From assembly GCA_022606425.2 (NCBI GenBank), contig JAHDVF020000882.1, positions 412,001-476,000 of the forward strand: 64,000 nucleotides of DNA. The letters run 5' to 3'. Position 1 is the first letter of the stretch; each line of letters starts with the position of its first letter. The position numbers were made by a program, and so were the translations under genes. The notes below the pieces were generated by a model. That model was given only the letters and a program-made list of their open reading frames with translations, was not told the DNA's origin and made no database searches. This document shows, one piece after another, positions 10,470 to 21,250 of the stretch. Source of the stretch: Lepidostoma basale. Lineage: Eukaryota > Arthropoda > Insecta > Trichoptera > Lepidostomatidae.

Positions 10470-11877
10470 CTATAAAAAAACTGGTACAAGTTAAAAGCAT
10501 AAAAATTGGAGTTTCACTCCAGGCGTTATCTAGCAATGTGATAATTGCGTAAAAGCGTTTTACTTTGCATTTATAAAGATTTTCTGCTTAATACTTACAA
10601 ATTATCTTAATAGACGGCGCTAGTGTAGACGGACCTACCAACAGTGAAGTTATTAAAAAAATATTAACAAGTTCCAAAAATTTGTCACACGTGGTGTCGT
10701 AAGAAGGGCGGAATGGTGAATGCTGTTAAACATAAAGTGATCGCTTAACTCAACCAATACAGGTCATAAGTCTTGTAAACGCCTCGACTTCCATATTCTG
10801 TTTCCAAATAATTTACATCTTCGTCTCTATTGAGATACAATTAATTCTTAAATAATTGTAATTAAGTTAAGAGTACCGATCAAACATAATAATTAACCAT
10901 TCTTTGCGTAGCTTCACATGAAGAATATAGTGCGTTACATTTTTATAATCCCGAAGAGGTGTGCATAAAGTAATTTAATCCGCTTCAAACTCTCGCTTGA
11001 GTGCTACTTCGAATGCTATGCATTTATCGAGAATGGCATTTAAACAAGAGATTCGATAGAAAAGCATTTCGATCACACGAGCAGTCAGGAGGTAAACCTG
11101 GTTCGCCGCACGCTCGATTAGCTCGTGCAGGGAACGGGTTATTAAGGCCCAAGGACTTATCGGGAATTAACAAAACATGCTCCATTTAATAACCGCTATC
11201 CCGTTTTGTGCTCGATGCTCTCCTCCATTGTCCGCACGAAGGGCTAATCCTCGATTCACCCTCCCCTCTCCCACGTGGTATTATGATGCATTTCGCGGTG
11301 AATTTCTGTTTAGTGTTGTAAAATAAAACATGAACTTTAAAAATTGAAATTGAAATATTTTTTATGTCATATTAAAAACATCAGAGAAAAGTGAAATAAA
11401 GTGTTTTGAAAACACAAAGTATAATTGAATTAATTAAAATTTAAACGTTATATTTTTTTACGAGTATAAACAGTAAACCACTACCTGAAAAAAATCATTT
11501 AACGACTACATATTTTTTTTTATTTGTGTTTTTTTTAAATGTACAAATAAAATTATTCATTTTCTAGATAAATTTTGTAATAAATAATCTAAACACGAAA
11601 ATAACTGTAAAAAAATGTTTTGAAGGACACAAGATTTTTTTTATTCAGTATTCGTTTATAAAAATACAATAGTTCAGCTCAATATACTTGATTAAAACAA
11701 AAATATTTGTAGCGGATGACGAATTTTTCCTTTTGAAATTTTAGTTTGTCGTATTTGGTCCCTAGGAAGCACTCAAAAGTCGAACCCCCCCCATCAGTTT
11801 CGCGAGTGTATTTTGGAGAGAGGTTTTTCAAAACGAGTTTAACTTGATTTTAGCTCAAACATTTCTTTTTAAACGAC
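10470..11877. other. No gene seen; GC-richer island at 10980-11310
   Basis: Positions 10980-11310 have balanced composition and no repeat match, and could be conserved non-coding DNA. The flanks are AT-rich. No ORF shows a recognisable domain. Confidence 0.45.
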
Positions 11878-11998
11878 TTACATGCATGATATAATTAAGA
11901 ATGTTGAAGAAGAGAGAAAAGAATATTAGAAATAAAAGTGTGGCAGTCAAATATTTCTGCAGACCACTTAGGATGGACGGCGTGATGGTTAGTTATTT
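11878..11998 (+). mobile_element. LINE-A 3' end, decayed
   Basis: The copy starts near the ACMTRCMNVEE segment and runs to GGACGGCGTGATGGTTAGTTA with an altered CTTAGGATGG block. It is strongly diverged. Confidence 0.65.
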
Positions 11999-11999
11999 A

Positions 12000-12807
12000 T
12001 AACATACTTGTAATACTCGCAAGCCATCGATTCGCGATTCAACAGCGCCAACCAAGATTGCGTCACAATCTGCCCTGCAATCGGTTCATTGAAGTAGCGT
12101 TGCATCCTGGGGTAATCGAATACACGGCAAATCGAATACTTAATAACAAAAGGTGCGATAACTCATGAGACGTGTTTGTCAGAGGCGAGATCAACTTGTG
12201 ACGAGCCTCATTGTCTATGGCGCTATTGTTAGCGCAATCCGCTGTTCTACGGGACGCGTAAGTACCGACATTATATCACGTACTACTAGTTGGGTAACTC
12301 CATTAATGTACGAACTTACCGTCTTTTTTCTGTATGTTGGTAGGACTAACTTGTATAAATATGCAACAGTGAGCAGGATGCATTGAAAAAACTCCAGAAC
12401 TCACTTCTTGGGTTCTCTTTACGCTAACGTACAAGAAAGTAGGTTCACAAGTTGAAAACCTAACTAGGAGTTAATTGAATTACATGCGAAGTGCCGCGGT
12501 GGAGTTAGAAGAAAAAGTTTACGAGATTATCATCACGTACCCGTGTCATCACAACGTACCTACGTAAGTTTTCAAACAATACTTAAAAGTACAATTTTCT
12601 CATCTTTAATACAAGTGTGATCATAAAGTATTTAATAAGTAACTTATTTTTTGCTTTACATATAAGACATGCAATTTAGTTAATGCAAAATGTTGGTTTT
12701 AATTTATCTGAAAGTGATTTATTAACAGTCACAGCTATTGACATTGTTGCACGAAATTCGTCAAAGATGAAATTATGAAAAAATTACATCTAATTAATTT
12801 GTCGGTT
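12000..12807. other. No gene seen; single-copy DNA
   Basis: Composition is balanced from 12000 to about 12560, then AT-rich. A 73-codon ORF at 12165 has no recognisable features. Confidence 0.45.
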
Positions 12808-12810
12808 AAA

Positions 12811-13170
12811 GGTCCATTTACACTGGACAGTCATCAGCCGATACCGACGCGTCGCGATAAAAATAGCCTTGAAGCTCACTGACTCGTTATTTAAATGCTA
12901 TATCGAAATCGTCAGGGGTTGCCGAAGAAAGCACCTACCTACATAACATTGACACCTAATAAAAATGATCAATATTTTACAGGATGAGTTTCCTACAGAA
13001 TATAATATTTTTTTACAGAATACCGTTTTTACTACCATTTATATTCGCCGTGGAGAAGGCGATTATCTCGGGTATTTAAATATAATATAAACGGAATCGG
13101 AATTAATTAAAATTAACAAAACGCGTGACGTGTCGGTATCGGCTGATGACTGTCCAGTGTAAATGGACCT
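12811..13170. mobile_element. Harbinger-like MITE, ~360 bp
   Basis: The ends are an inverted repeat of about 35 bp: AGGTCCATTTACACTGGACA, continuing through GTCATCAGCCGATACCGAC, with its reverse complement at 13132-13170. TAA flanks both ends (12808-12810 and 13171-13173), a 3-bp duplication of the TWA type used by PIF/Harbinger transposons. The interior is AT-rich and non-coding. A 104-codon ORF that starts inside the right end is a chance reading. Assignment to the superfamily rests on the duplication length and is tentative. Confidence 0.75.
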
Positions 13171-13654
13171 TAAGAGTCTTCCGATTTCAAAAATGGCTAA
13201 TATACTTGATTAAAACAAAACTCAAAGGATTCATTGAAAATAATATAAAATTAATGAATGAGTCTCCCCATATTCCTGCTCGCAAAGAGGGACTTATTAT
13301 AGCGGGAATTTTCGGTACCACACAGCGTTCTCCCCACAGTTGCGTTAAGCTACTCTCATCATCCCGTACCCATTGTTTTTCATTAATGCATACATATTGT
13401 ACATTGATTTTTTTAAAGTCTAGAGCTAATTATGAATAAATCCAGGAATTACGAACGAATCAAAGTATTGACGTACAGGTATTATCAATATGATTTTTTT
13501 GTGCCTAATTGGACGATTCTTCAAATTATTTGTTCAAAATATAAAATGCATTTAAAACGTTAATTTTTTTTTATTAAAAATATTTTTTTTTTAAATTTTA
13601 AGATTCTCGACTGCTTTAATTAAAATCTATTGATGGAATTTCATTTGAAGTAAT

Positions 13655-13892
13655 AATGAATGGCAGAGTGGTAAGAGCTCTGACTTCCATACCAAAGGTC
13701 CCGGGTTCGATTCCCGGCGATGGCAGTGTGATTGTCACACTGTCTTTGGTCTGGTGTAGAATTCACGTGACAATAAAATGTCGATAGATTGGCTACCTAT
13801 TACATGTCATAAGATTCAATATAATAGCTAAAATAAATTGTACACAGTAATTGGGTTCAAACAACCTGTTGTATGCAAGAAAAAAAAATGTT
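13655..13892 (+). mobile_element. tRNA-derived SINE (SINE-1)
   Basis: The head carries TGGCAGAGTGG (A-box-like) and GGTTCGATTCC (perfect B box) about 45 bp apart, as in a tRNA gene, but the arms do not fold into a good tRNA. A body follows with CACACTGTCTTTGGTCTGGT and an ACGTGACAATAAAATGTCGA stretch. The head is found again on the minus strand at 38645-38815, and the body at 14642-14770. The end is near an A-rich run at 13882-13890. Confidence 0.8.
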
Positions 13893-13904
13893 TTTTGTTT
13901 TCTA

Positions 13905-14070
13905 CTTCCCGTTTTGTCAGTATCTCAACAGCGACCACTTTCACCGGGCTAGATGGCATCGCTAGACAGGAAGAAATTCATCGGTCTTTAAATGCCAGCT
14001 AGCCTGGCGAAACCGTTCATTGTCGAAATAAAATCAAAAAGTAATATTAGGGATCAAAAATCATCGTTTT
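13905..14070. repeat. Inverted hammerhead-like module (CGACAGCGACCGGTTTC family)
   Basis: The arms carry CAACAGCGACCACTTTCACC on the left and GCCTGGCGAAACCGTTCAT on the right, mirror forms of stem II, GAAAC and a CGGTC-like end. The CTGANGA core is lost. The same family occurs at 21090-21250, 28770-28860, 35650-35765 and 59030-59065. Confidence 0.65.
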
Positions 14071-14294
14071 ATTAAATTATTTTTAGAAGTTAGCATATTA
14101 TTATTACTATTATCAAAAAAATTAATGTGTCTTGCAAAAACCAAAATTATAAATATATAATACTTATTTTACTGAACGTTTGTTCCAAGTTAACACTTTG
14201 GATTACGAAATTGGAAAAGAAATCACTTTGTATGATTCTTTGTGAATTTTGGTGGTAGGAGTTGATCAGTTTCGCTATTGATCGTGATTCAGCT

Positions 14295-14425
14295 AAGTAA
14301 CTAACTATTTAACCATCACGCTGTCTCACTGAAAGGGTACGCGGAAATAATGGACCACCACACTGTTCTCTCCTGACATATTTCTCTCTATTCCTCAAAA
14401 TTCACATAACGTATCAAACAAATCG
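14295..14425 (-). mobile_element. LINE-A 3' end, decayed
   Basis: The tail and last ~100 bp of LINE-A are recognisable (CCATCACGCTGTCTCACTGA on the plus strand). The copy is cut off at about 14425 and followed within 30 bp by a second LINE-A piece in the same orientation. Confidence 0.7.
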
Positions 14426-14454
14426 ATTTATTATTAATTAAACTTAATAACCTT

Positions 14455-14641
14455 CAGGTCTCCCCGAAGGGGTAGGCAGAAAGAATGGATTGCCACATAT
14501 TCATACGTCGTGTCATGCACGCGCCTCGATTTCTCTGACTCCTCATTTGCATCGTACACATAATTTTTTTCAATTCTTTCTTCATTCATTATTTCCATAT
14601 GTCCAAACCATCTTAATGATCCTTTCATTATTTTGTTCATT
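14455..14641 (-). mobile_element. LINE-A 3' piece with internal deletions
   Basis: This piece starts in the GTCTCCCCGAAGGGG block without a TTAG tail and lacks the segment between GCCACA and CATTCATACGTCGTG and most of the GRPRKTW block. It ends at the MNKIMKGSLRWFGHME segment. It is a deleted relic. Confidence 0.7.
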
Positions 14642-14772
14642 ATTCTTTTGTAGAATTCACGTGACAGTAAAATAGCGATAGATTAGCTACTTATTACATG
14701 TCATGAGAATCAATAACTTGAAAGTTATCAACAACAGTTTTGGTCAAATAACCTGCTGTATACATGTGAAAA
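14642..14772 (+). mobile_element. SINE-1 body fragment without the tRNA head
   Basis: The segment TGTAGAATTCACGTGACAGT onward matches 13754-13880 of the complete SINE-1 copy, including the TACATGTCAT and AACCTGxTGTAT stretches. The tRNA-related head is missing. Confidence 0.7.
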
Positions 14773-15548
14773 GCAACGGAAAACTACCACAATAAAGGCC
14801 CAAGTGCATCCCAAGAACCAACAAAAATGTTACACATTGCTGCAATCCAATCCCTTGGATTTAAACTAGTGAGGAAGAAAATTTTCATTTAATTTTAAAA
14901 GCGATATGATGAAAGTATTATATAAAAATATATTTTGAAAGTATGTCAAACAACTCAGCTTGTTTTGTTGGATTCCAACTTTGAAATAAAACGTCAAAAG
15001 TTGTTTACCTCTCCAACGAAGGTTTAGTGAAAAACAGATACTTTGGATCACAAAACAATAATAAATTGATTTGAAACCGATTGTTAAGTCGGGTATCGTA
15101 ATGGGAGAGGTCTCGCGGTGGCTGTACCAGGCCGCATATACCCTTCACGTATTGCGAAACTCGGAAAAAAATATCTCAAACTTTTTGCGAGGGCGTGTCA
15201 AGCATACGGGCGCCGAATTCTTATTCAAATATACACCCTTCCAGCTACACCTCGCTTCCTGCGGGACAGTCATCGCTCTTCCGGCGTGATTTCCAATAGC
15301 TGAAGGGTAGACAGGGCCGAACGGGGTGTTACACCAAACCAAATTGTAAAATGATGAAAATGGAATGCTCAAAACGATAACGGGGTAACTCTCATCGGGG
15401 TTTGGTATTTCTTGTTACTGTAACTGAAGACGTACAAAATTGTATAATTGTAAAATGAGAAAACTGATGTTTGTCACTCCATAATGTCATAAAAGTCCAT
15501 ATGGCCATACAACTGTAGAAAATATTAATTAGATTTTGCGTATTAGTC
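14773..15548. other. No gene seen; single-copy DNA
   Basis: A GC-richer part (15070-15330) is open in three frames at once, a sign of few stop codons rather than coding. No domain was recognised. Confidence 0.45.
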
Positions 15549-15549
15549 G

Positions 15550-15645
15550 TCTTTTTCGACCGACGTTTCGGAGATCGTTGCAGTCTCCATCTTATCGTAT
15601 GACTACCCTGAAAATGGAGACTGCAAAGATTAGGCTGCCTCGCAT
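15550..15645. repeat. Inverted hammerhead-like module (ACCGACGTTTCGGAGA family)
   Basis: On the minus strand the left arm reads AAGA-T-GGAGA...TCTCC-GAAAC-GTCG-GTC, with a 5-bp stem II and a GTC. The first bases of the core are changed. The right arm, starting CCTGAAAATGGAGACTGCAA, is cut short. Confidence 0.55.
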
Positions 15646-15839
15646 TCAGATTTCGGTGAGGCAGAGTTCAGATATATAAGAATGTATTCAATCAACCCAT
15701 TTTTACCAGTGACAATATTTTTTTCACATATCACGGAGGATTGATGGGACAAAATCCTATAAACGACCAAAGATTCGGTCGAGAAAGATGAGTTGCACTG
15801 ATGAATTCCCAAAAAACATATTGCTACCAATCATGAAAA

Positions 15840-16215
15840 TCTACGCAATAAGTTAAAGCTTCCTTGATGATTTAATTCCAAGCTCTTCATCTTGCGCTCT
15901 TTGGTCCCAGTAGATCATTTCATCTTACCTAGCCAAAACAGCTAGAACATTATCCATTCGGATCGCTGTCTGCCGTCCTAGAGATCTTACCCTAATTTTG
16001 ATGCGTACTGGGTCTTGATGGCTCTGGTCTCTCTGGCTGGTAAACGTGCCTAATCCATGCTAGGCTTCTGGCTCTCTGTGCTCATTATAAAAGGCTGCTG
16101 GGTCATCATACGGATCTCTTGGTTTCCCCTTTGCCTCCAAGTTTCCGCAGCAACACCCGGTCTAGGTACCAGAATCATTTTTAGTATCCTATTCTCAAAC
16201 CAATAATTACAGTAA
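15840..16215 (-). mobile_element. LINE-E fragment, frameshifted
   Basis: On the minus strand the order of blocks matches the LINE-E copy at 57060-57410: ATGATTCTGGTACCTAGACC, CGGGTGTTGCTGCGGAAAC, the QRGNQEIRMMTQQPFIMSTE segment, a TAxxARS-like stretch and finally GACCAAAGAGCGCAAGATGA with ATCATCAAGGAAGCTTTAA. Many frame changes make it a relic. Confidence 0.7.
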
Positions 16216-16504
16216 ATAATCGTTTTTCGTTCTTCAAGAGACATTTTCAAATTATCTTTTTGACAATGACTTAGTTCTTAGTTTGCTTTAAATACATATA
16301 AACAGAAATATAATATACATATTATTGTGTTCATATTTTAAAAATAAACGTAGTATAAGATGTTGACTATCGTATAGTAGATTACATCTTCTTATCATGA
16401 TTAGTATCCACAAGTTTAAAGTTAGAAAATGTATTGAAATAAATGTCTTCTATCCTAGGCGCGGGAAAGTGGTAATTAGATATTTGTTATTTCTTGAACA
16501 ATGA
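16216..16504. other. No gene seen; AT-rich
   Basis: Nothing was recognised in this short AT-rich stretch. Confidence 0.5.
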
Positions 16505-16695
16505 AATACAGTACGAATGAAAACATCTGTTTTCCGTAATATTTTATGTAAATGACATGTTTCACCTTGTTTCGGCATTATCAAAGTGATGCCGAAACAA
16601 GGTGTAATATTTGATAATGTCTGAGCAAGGTGAAACATTTGCATAAAATATAATAAAACTTCTTTGAAACAGAGGGTTTCATTCGTATTAATTGT
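16505..16695. repeat. Inverted hammerhead-like module (AATGACATGTTTCACC family)
   Basis: The left arm read on the minus strand gives TTGATAA-T-GCC...GGT-GAAAC-AT-GTC. The right arm repeats TTTGATAATGTCTGAGCAAG, GTGAAACAT. Outer arms continue (ATGAAAACATCTGTTT on the left, its mirror on the right) for a total arm length near 80 bp. Other members of the family are at 17950, 39225 and 55050. Confidence 0.7.
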
Positions 16696-17647
16696 ACAAA
16701 AATATGTCGTTAAGAAGTTATTTGAACATCATATTTAGAATACGTCGATTTCGACCCTGTCACACATTTATCAGGGTTGGCTCTAAAGCGCCGTAATGTA
16801 CAACTGGCACTTCGTAAAGTATTTCAGATCACAAACGAGGTGATCACTTTTTATATTTGCTTTTGATGGTTTTTACATTTTCCTTGTTATTGTACGAATA
16901 AATGATTTTTTTATTATTATAAGATGAATAATTAACAAACAAAAAAATCGTATTTCAAAAGTCCACAAAAGGAAACACGTAATTGCCCATCACAACTGGT
17001 ATATTTGTTAAATGATTGGTACTGATTTCTTATTTGTAGAAAATGTTGATGTTTCCATTGTTAGAACGAAGAGTTTCCCTGGAATTCGGATTCTGAACGA
17101 TGCTCTAAGATTTTTCTCCCATCAGTAACGCGTAATGCGGCTACTGTGTCATTTTGATGGTACAATAATAAAATAACCTATCACATCTTACATTAGACAT
17201 TCGTTCCACGATGGGGTTTTTATATGATGTTATTAAAACGGAAGAAAATAAAATTATTAAAATTTCATGAAATTTTATTGCCAAACGTGTTTGCATTTTT
17301 TATGATATCCCTGACACCCTTATCCCTTTGGTCTACAAATCTATCCGATCTGACAAGGAACCCACATTTACATTTTGTATAGTAACCAGATTTTAGACAA
17401 ATATGAAAATATTTATTTTTAAAATGAGGAAAAAAATACTGTGTTTTTATTACATTTAAATTAATATTTTATATAGCTACTAATTTATTAAAGTAAGAAA
17501 TAAATTTACATATTTTTCAAATAAGACAATTTATAAACTATATAGTATTAAATAAAATACACGTCAATAAATTAAAAATTAACTGTACTAAATTGTAGGT
17601 AAGTATTTTGATACTAGATAATTATGTTACACGTTTGGTTAATCACT
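16696..17647. other. No gene seen; AT-rich
   Basis: Mostly AT-rich, with nothing matching other repeats. Confidence 0.5.
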
Positions 17648-17659
17648 TTTGAGATTCTT

Positions 17660-17808
17660 ACTAACTAACTAACTAACCATCACGCCGTCTCCCCGAAAGG
17701 GTAGGCAGAAAGAATGGACTGTCACACATTTACTGATGCGGCACTCCATCCTTCTCTTTTCGCCCCACGGGAGACGCGGTGTGATGGGTTGCGAACCTCA
17801 TCGCCAAA
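17660..17808 (-). mobile_element. SINE-A, short form, with target-site duplication
   Basis: This is the cleanest short copy: TGGCGATGAGGTTCGCAACC at the 5' end (minus strand), a GGGGCGAAAAGAGAAGGATG block, the shared LINE-A terminal block and a TTAG tail. TTTGAGATTCTT occurs on both sides (17648-17659 and 17809-17820), a 12-bp duplication. The head contains a B-box-like GGTTCGCAACC immediately after an A-box-like TGGCGATGAGG. Confidence 0.9.
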
Positions 17809-17949
17809 TTTGAGATTCTTTAATTTATTAAATCGGCTTTTTTGATGTTATTAATTATATCATGTTTTTATTGCAATCACTTTCGAAAAACATTTAATTG
17901 TATTTTATTTAAAAACGTATCTGGTTTATGTTTAAATGAATGGACATTA

Positions 17950-18125
17950 ATTGTTAATGTAAATGAAAACGTCTGTCTTTTAATAGTTTTATTAAATTTT
18001 ATGTGGAATGACATGCTTCGCCCTTGACATTTGACAATGTCTTTGAAGGGCGAAAAATGTCATTCCATATAAAATTTAATAAAACTCCTAGACGACAGAC
18101 GTTTTCATTGATTTATTTAATATGG
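17950..18125. repeat. Inverted hammerhead-like module (AATGACATGTTTC family)
   Basis: The arms share ATGAAAACGTCTGTC, AGTTTTATTAAATTTTATGT and GGAATGACAT, with GGGCGAAG (minus) and GGGCGAAA (plus) at the core. Total arm length is about 80 bp. The hammerhead core is degraded on both arms. Confidence 0.7.
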
Positions 18126-18504
18126 AGTTTTACATTATTGTTCAAGAAACAATAATTTTTTATTTATTTTATTTACTTTTACACGATATAATTGGTGAAA
18201 AAAGTTTATAGACTGTAGTTGTCACACTAGGCATGGCCTGTATCGTGACAACTACATAAAATAGTATGTTAGTGGAGTTGAAAATATTGGGCGCGCGGAA
18301 TGGAAATTGTTTTTGGGCTAGAGCTGAGCAACAGCGAGGAACTGTAAAATCATGATGAGAGGAATATATTGTGGGACGGCTCTGTTGTGATCTTGAATTC
18401 GAAATTTTAAATTTGGAGAAAATAGCTGATATTTTTATGTAAAGTTATCGAATACTAAGGATTTGATATTCTTTGAACAACAAGGACGAAGGATGTCTAA
18501 TTGG

Positions 18505-18562
18505 TTTTCTGGTAATAATGCGCAATGTATTTTTATGGGACTTTAAAACATATTGCGCATTA
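18505..18562. repeat. Short inverted repeat
   Basis: ATAATGCGCAATGTAT and ATACATATTGCGCATTATGA-like arms of about 15 bp flank a ~22-bp spacer. It could be a small MITE end or a chance palindrome. Confidence 0.45.
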
Positions 18563-19309
18563 TGATGACATCAATAGTTTTTTTTTACTAGGAGCAAATA
18601 AACACACATATCTTACCTTCTTGAGAATGCTCTAATATTGGTAACGGTTTAAGTTAATTCAAAATAGGTGGTTTCATGTGGTTGTTTTCTTTATAGAGCA
18701 GATTAATTGAAAGCGTAACTTGAAACTGTCAAAGCGTTTAAACAGTTTCGAATTACGCCTTGAGATCTTTTGACGCGTCCTGCGAGGTTTCCGCCCGAAC
18801 AAACTTGTTGCGTTGCGGTCTGTGGTCGGGCGAAGTGTTGCGATATCGTCGCACGGCAGACGGGAAACTGGTAGAGCAACAGTTGCGGCAAGAGTCCTAA
18901 CCTAATCACAGGACCCGGCAACTGGTAGCAGAAGTCATATCCCACGAACCTTTTAATGCCACGCGTTTGCGAGCACTTGTGCCCGGCGAGAGCCAGTTTA
19001 AACTGGCACCGACAGACTCCGTTACCGCGGCATCATTGGACCATCGCATGCCTTTATTTGATAACTGAATTACGTATACGTTAATAAATACTCTAACTGC
19101 ACTGCGCATGAAATACAACGGATAATTTTTATTTGATTAAATTAATCTGAACCATGAATATATATAGCGAAATTCAAATGGACATTAATACTTATATAGA
19201 AGGATTTGTGGAACAGTGTTTCCTTACTAATTAGCAACAGAATTCCACAGTGTTAATGCTATCACTTTCATTAGAGTAAAATATAATCAGTTTATTTTCT
19301 TAAAAATTA
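18563..19309. other. No gene seen; GC-rich island 18700-19060
   Basis: About 360 bp are CpG-containing and unlike the AT-rich surroundings, with no match elsewhere in the window. The ORFs there are short and overlap in several frames. AATTCCACAGTGTTAATGC at 19241 matches the Penelope-leader-like motif of 62541. Confidence 0.45.
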
Positions 19310-19492
19310 TTACAAACATATTTATAGTTTAAGTCTTCTATTTGTGAACAGATAAAATACCAGAGACGAATGAGAGATAGTTCAACTTTTGGAATTCAAG
19401 ATACTCTCTAAAACCAAAGTATTTGGCTTCTGAACGTACTTTCACTAATATGAAATACGTCGAACTCTGCTCTAGAAGACATACATGTATAA
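19310..19492 (-). mobile_element. LINE-G fragment
   Basis: The minus strand matches the STFRxQILxTLESI segment and the first part of the 3' UTR of LINE-G at 24770-24930 (shared AGATACTCTCTAAAACCAAA-like and CTGAACGTACTTTCAC stretches). The frame is broken. Confidence 0.65.
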
Positions 19493-19699
19493 TATAAATA
19501 CAATATACACATATGTGAATTACGAATATAAATTTCGCCTGTTTGTATCCTCAATTAATGGAGTGTGCGTAAAATAGGTCTTAGTTACATAGAAAAATAT
19601 CCACTTCAAAACGATAGGATAAGAATTCGAATCACCATTATTGCTAAAGAGTTTTAAAGTGCTTCCGTGCGGGGATTCGAGTCATAAAACATTTTTCGC

Positions 19700-19825
19700 C
19701 TTAACTCTGTCTTGAAATCTGCAAGATCGAAGATGTGGTCAGATGGGGACGTCAAAGACGGCGATACTGGCATCAACATGTAGAAAGAATGAGCTCAAAT
19801 AGGATACCATACATAGCTCTCCATG
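19700..19825 (+). mobile_element. LINE-D-like fragment
   Basis: The plus strand encodes ICKIEDVVRWGRQRRRYW followed by HVERM, matching ICKVEDVARWGRQRRIYW of LINE-D at 26580-26650. No tail is preserved. Confidence 0.7.
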
Positions 19826-19861
19826 GTTACAGTGTAGAATATTATTGTATCAAATGTAAAT

Positions 19862-20158
19862 ATAAGAAGTGAATGCGGTGCGAACAAAATAATGAATGTT
19901 CGGATAATTGGAAATAATTAAGAGGGTGAAACGATGTGAACGGAGCTTAAAATAGAGAAATTCTGAGGAAAACGTGGCACGATCAAATCAATAAAATATT
20001 AAATGTTATTCGCTTGAGGAGTCGGAGAAATCGACTTGCGTGTATGACATGATGTATAAATGTACAGGAATCGAGATAATTATGTCAGGACAGAATAGTG
20101 TGGCGGTCCATTCTTTCTGCCTACCTCTCAGGGGATATGGCGTGATGGTTAGTTATTT
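19862..20158 (+). mobile_element. LINE-A 3' end, decayed
   Basis: This copy starts at the SECGAN segment, lacks the MKGSLRWFGHMERM block, and continues through TWHDQINxIL to a GGATATGGCGTGATGGTTAG end. The frame is disrupted in several places. Confidence 0.75.
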
Positions 20159-20159
20159 A

Positions 20160-21089
20160 TAGTATTGTATGATTCCATGTTTTGATTGTTTATATAAATG
20201 AGTGAAAACAATGAGTGAAATTAACGGTGTTTCGCTTAAAATGAACCAATAAATTTCAATGAATTTTCACCAGGAATTGAAACGGGGTTAATTTTGTGCA
20301 AAATGCATGTAATTTAATATTAAAATTACTCGTTTCAAAATTCAAAACCCGTATACAAAATTCAATAAATTATCATGCATGTGTGAGTTCAAATTACGCC
20401 ATACTCATCCCTGGTGAAAATTTAAATCAATTTCAATCTGCGCTCCCAGTTCGGGATATTGATTGCATCTCGCGGGGTATATACACAGAGGGTTGTTGTA
20501 AATTGATGGAACTGATTAATATTCTTAAATATTCTGACATCAACAATAATCTAGAAAAAAATATATAAATGAAATGAAAACTGTTTTCATAAAAATTGTT
20601 TTGATAATAAAGTATATTTTTCGCAAATCTCTCAATGTTCAAATCTAAAATTAAAATGAGCGTAATGGACGTTCGTAATACAAAATTCGTAAATTAAACA
20701 TTTTCAATTCAATGAAGAGACTGCTTTGATGTTTATTAATTATACGATTAAAGAGAAAATTTGAAATCTGCGATTCAAAATAAATATGTCATAAAAGCAT
20801 TAGAAATTATTTTCATAAGTCTAGAAAATAAGGTATTTCTTTCTTAGCCTTTATGTTCGCCATTAGCCTTAATGATATTTATCGATTGTAAAAAAAATTA
20901 TTTAATGTTCTTTATTTATATTATAATTCTAGAAATAATTGATAAAGAAAATAAAATATTGGAATTTATCATGAATATTATTTTGAATAAATTAATTGTA
21001 TGAGTATATATACTCGTATTATATTTAATACAGTTTATGAGCAATAATTGTAATTTAGAGAATTAAAATCATCATTATATAAATAATAA
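20160..21089. other. No gene seen; AT-rich
   Basis: A 90-codon ORF at 20296 has no recognisable domain and its composition matches the AT-rich surroundings. Confidence 0.5.
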
Positions 21090-21250
21090 TTAAATAAAAC
21101 GATGTTTTTTTAACTACTTCCAGTTTTGTCTAAATTTCGACAGCGACCGGTTTCAGACCAGTCTATCGATGCCAGCGAGCCTGGTGAAACCGGTCGCTGT
21201 CGAAATAAAGACAAAAGTAGAAGTAGATAAAAAACATCGTTTTATTTCAT
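21090..21250. repeat. Inverted hammerhead-like module (CGACAGCGACCGGTTTC family)
   Basis: The arms: ACTTCCAGTTTTGTCTAAAT, TTCGACAGCGACCGGTTTCA on the left, and GCCTGGTGAAACCGGTCGCT, GTCGAAATAAAGACAAAAGT on the right. GAAAC-CG-GTC is intact on both arms. The CTGANGA core has decayed. Outer AAAACGATG / CATCGTTTT ends close the repeat. Confidence 0.75.

Noticed and set aside
13125..13439. 104-codon ORF
   Set aside because: It starts inside the terminal inverted repeat of the MITE and has no protein-like feature.
13658..13727. Functional tRNA gene
   Set aside because: A and B boxes are present, but the anticodon arm and acceptor stem do not pair, and the same head recurs at 38.8 kb fused to a SINE body.
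15071..15372. Possible exon (open in several frames)
   Set aside because: Three overlapping frames on both strands are open, which reflects few AT-rich stops; none has a recognisable motif.
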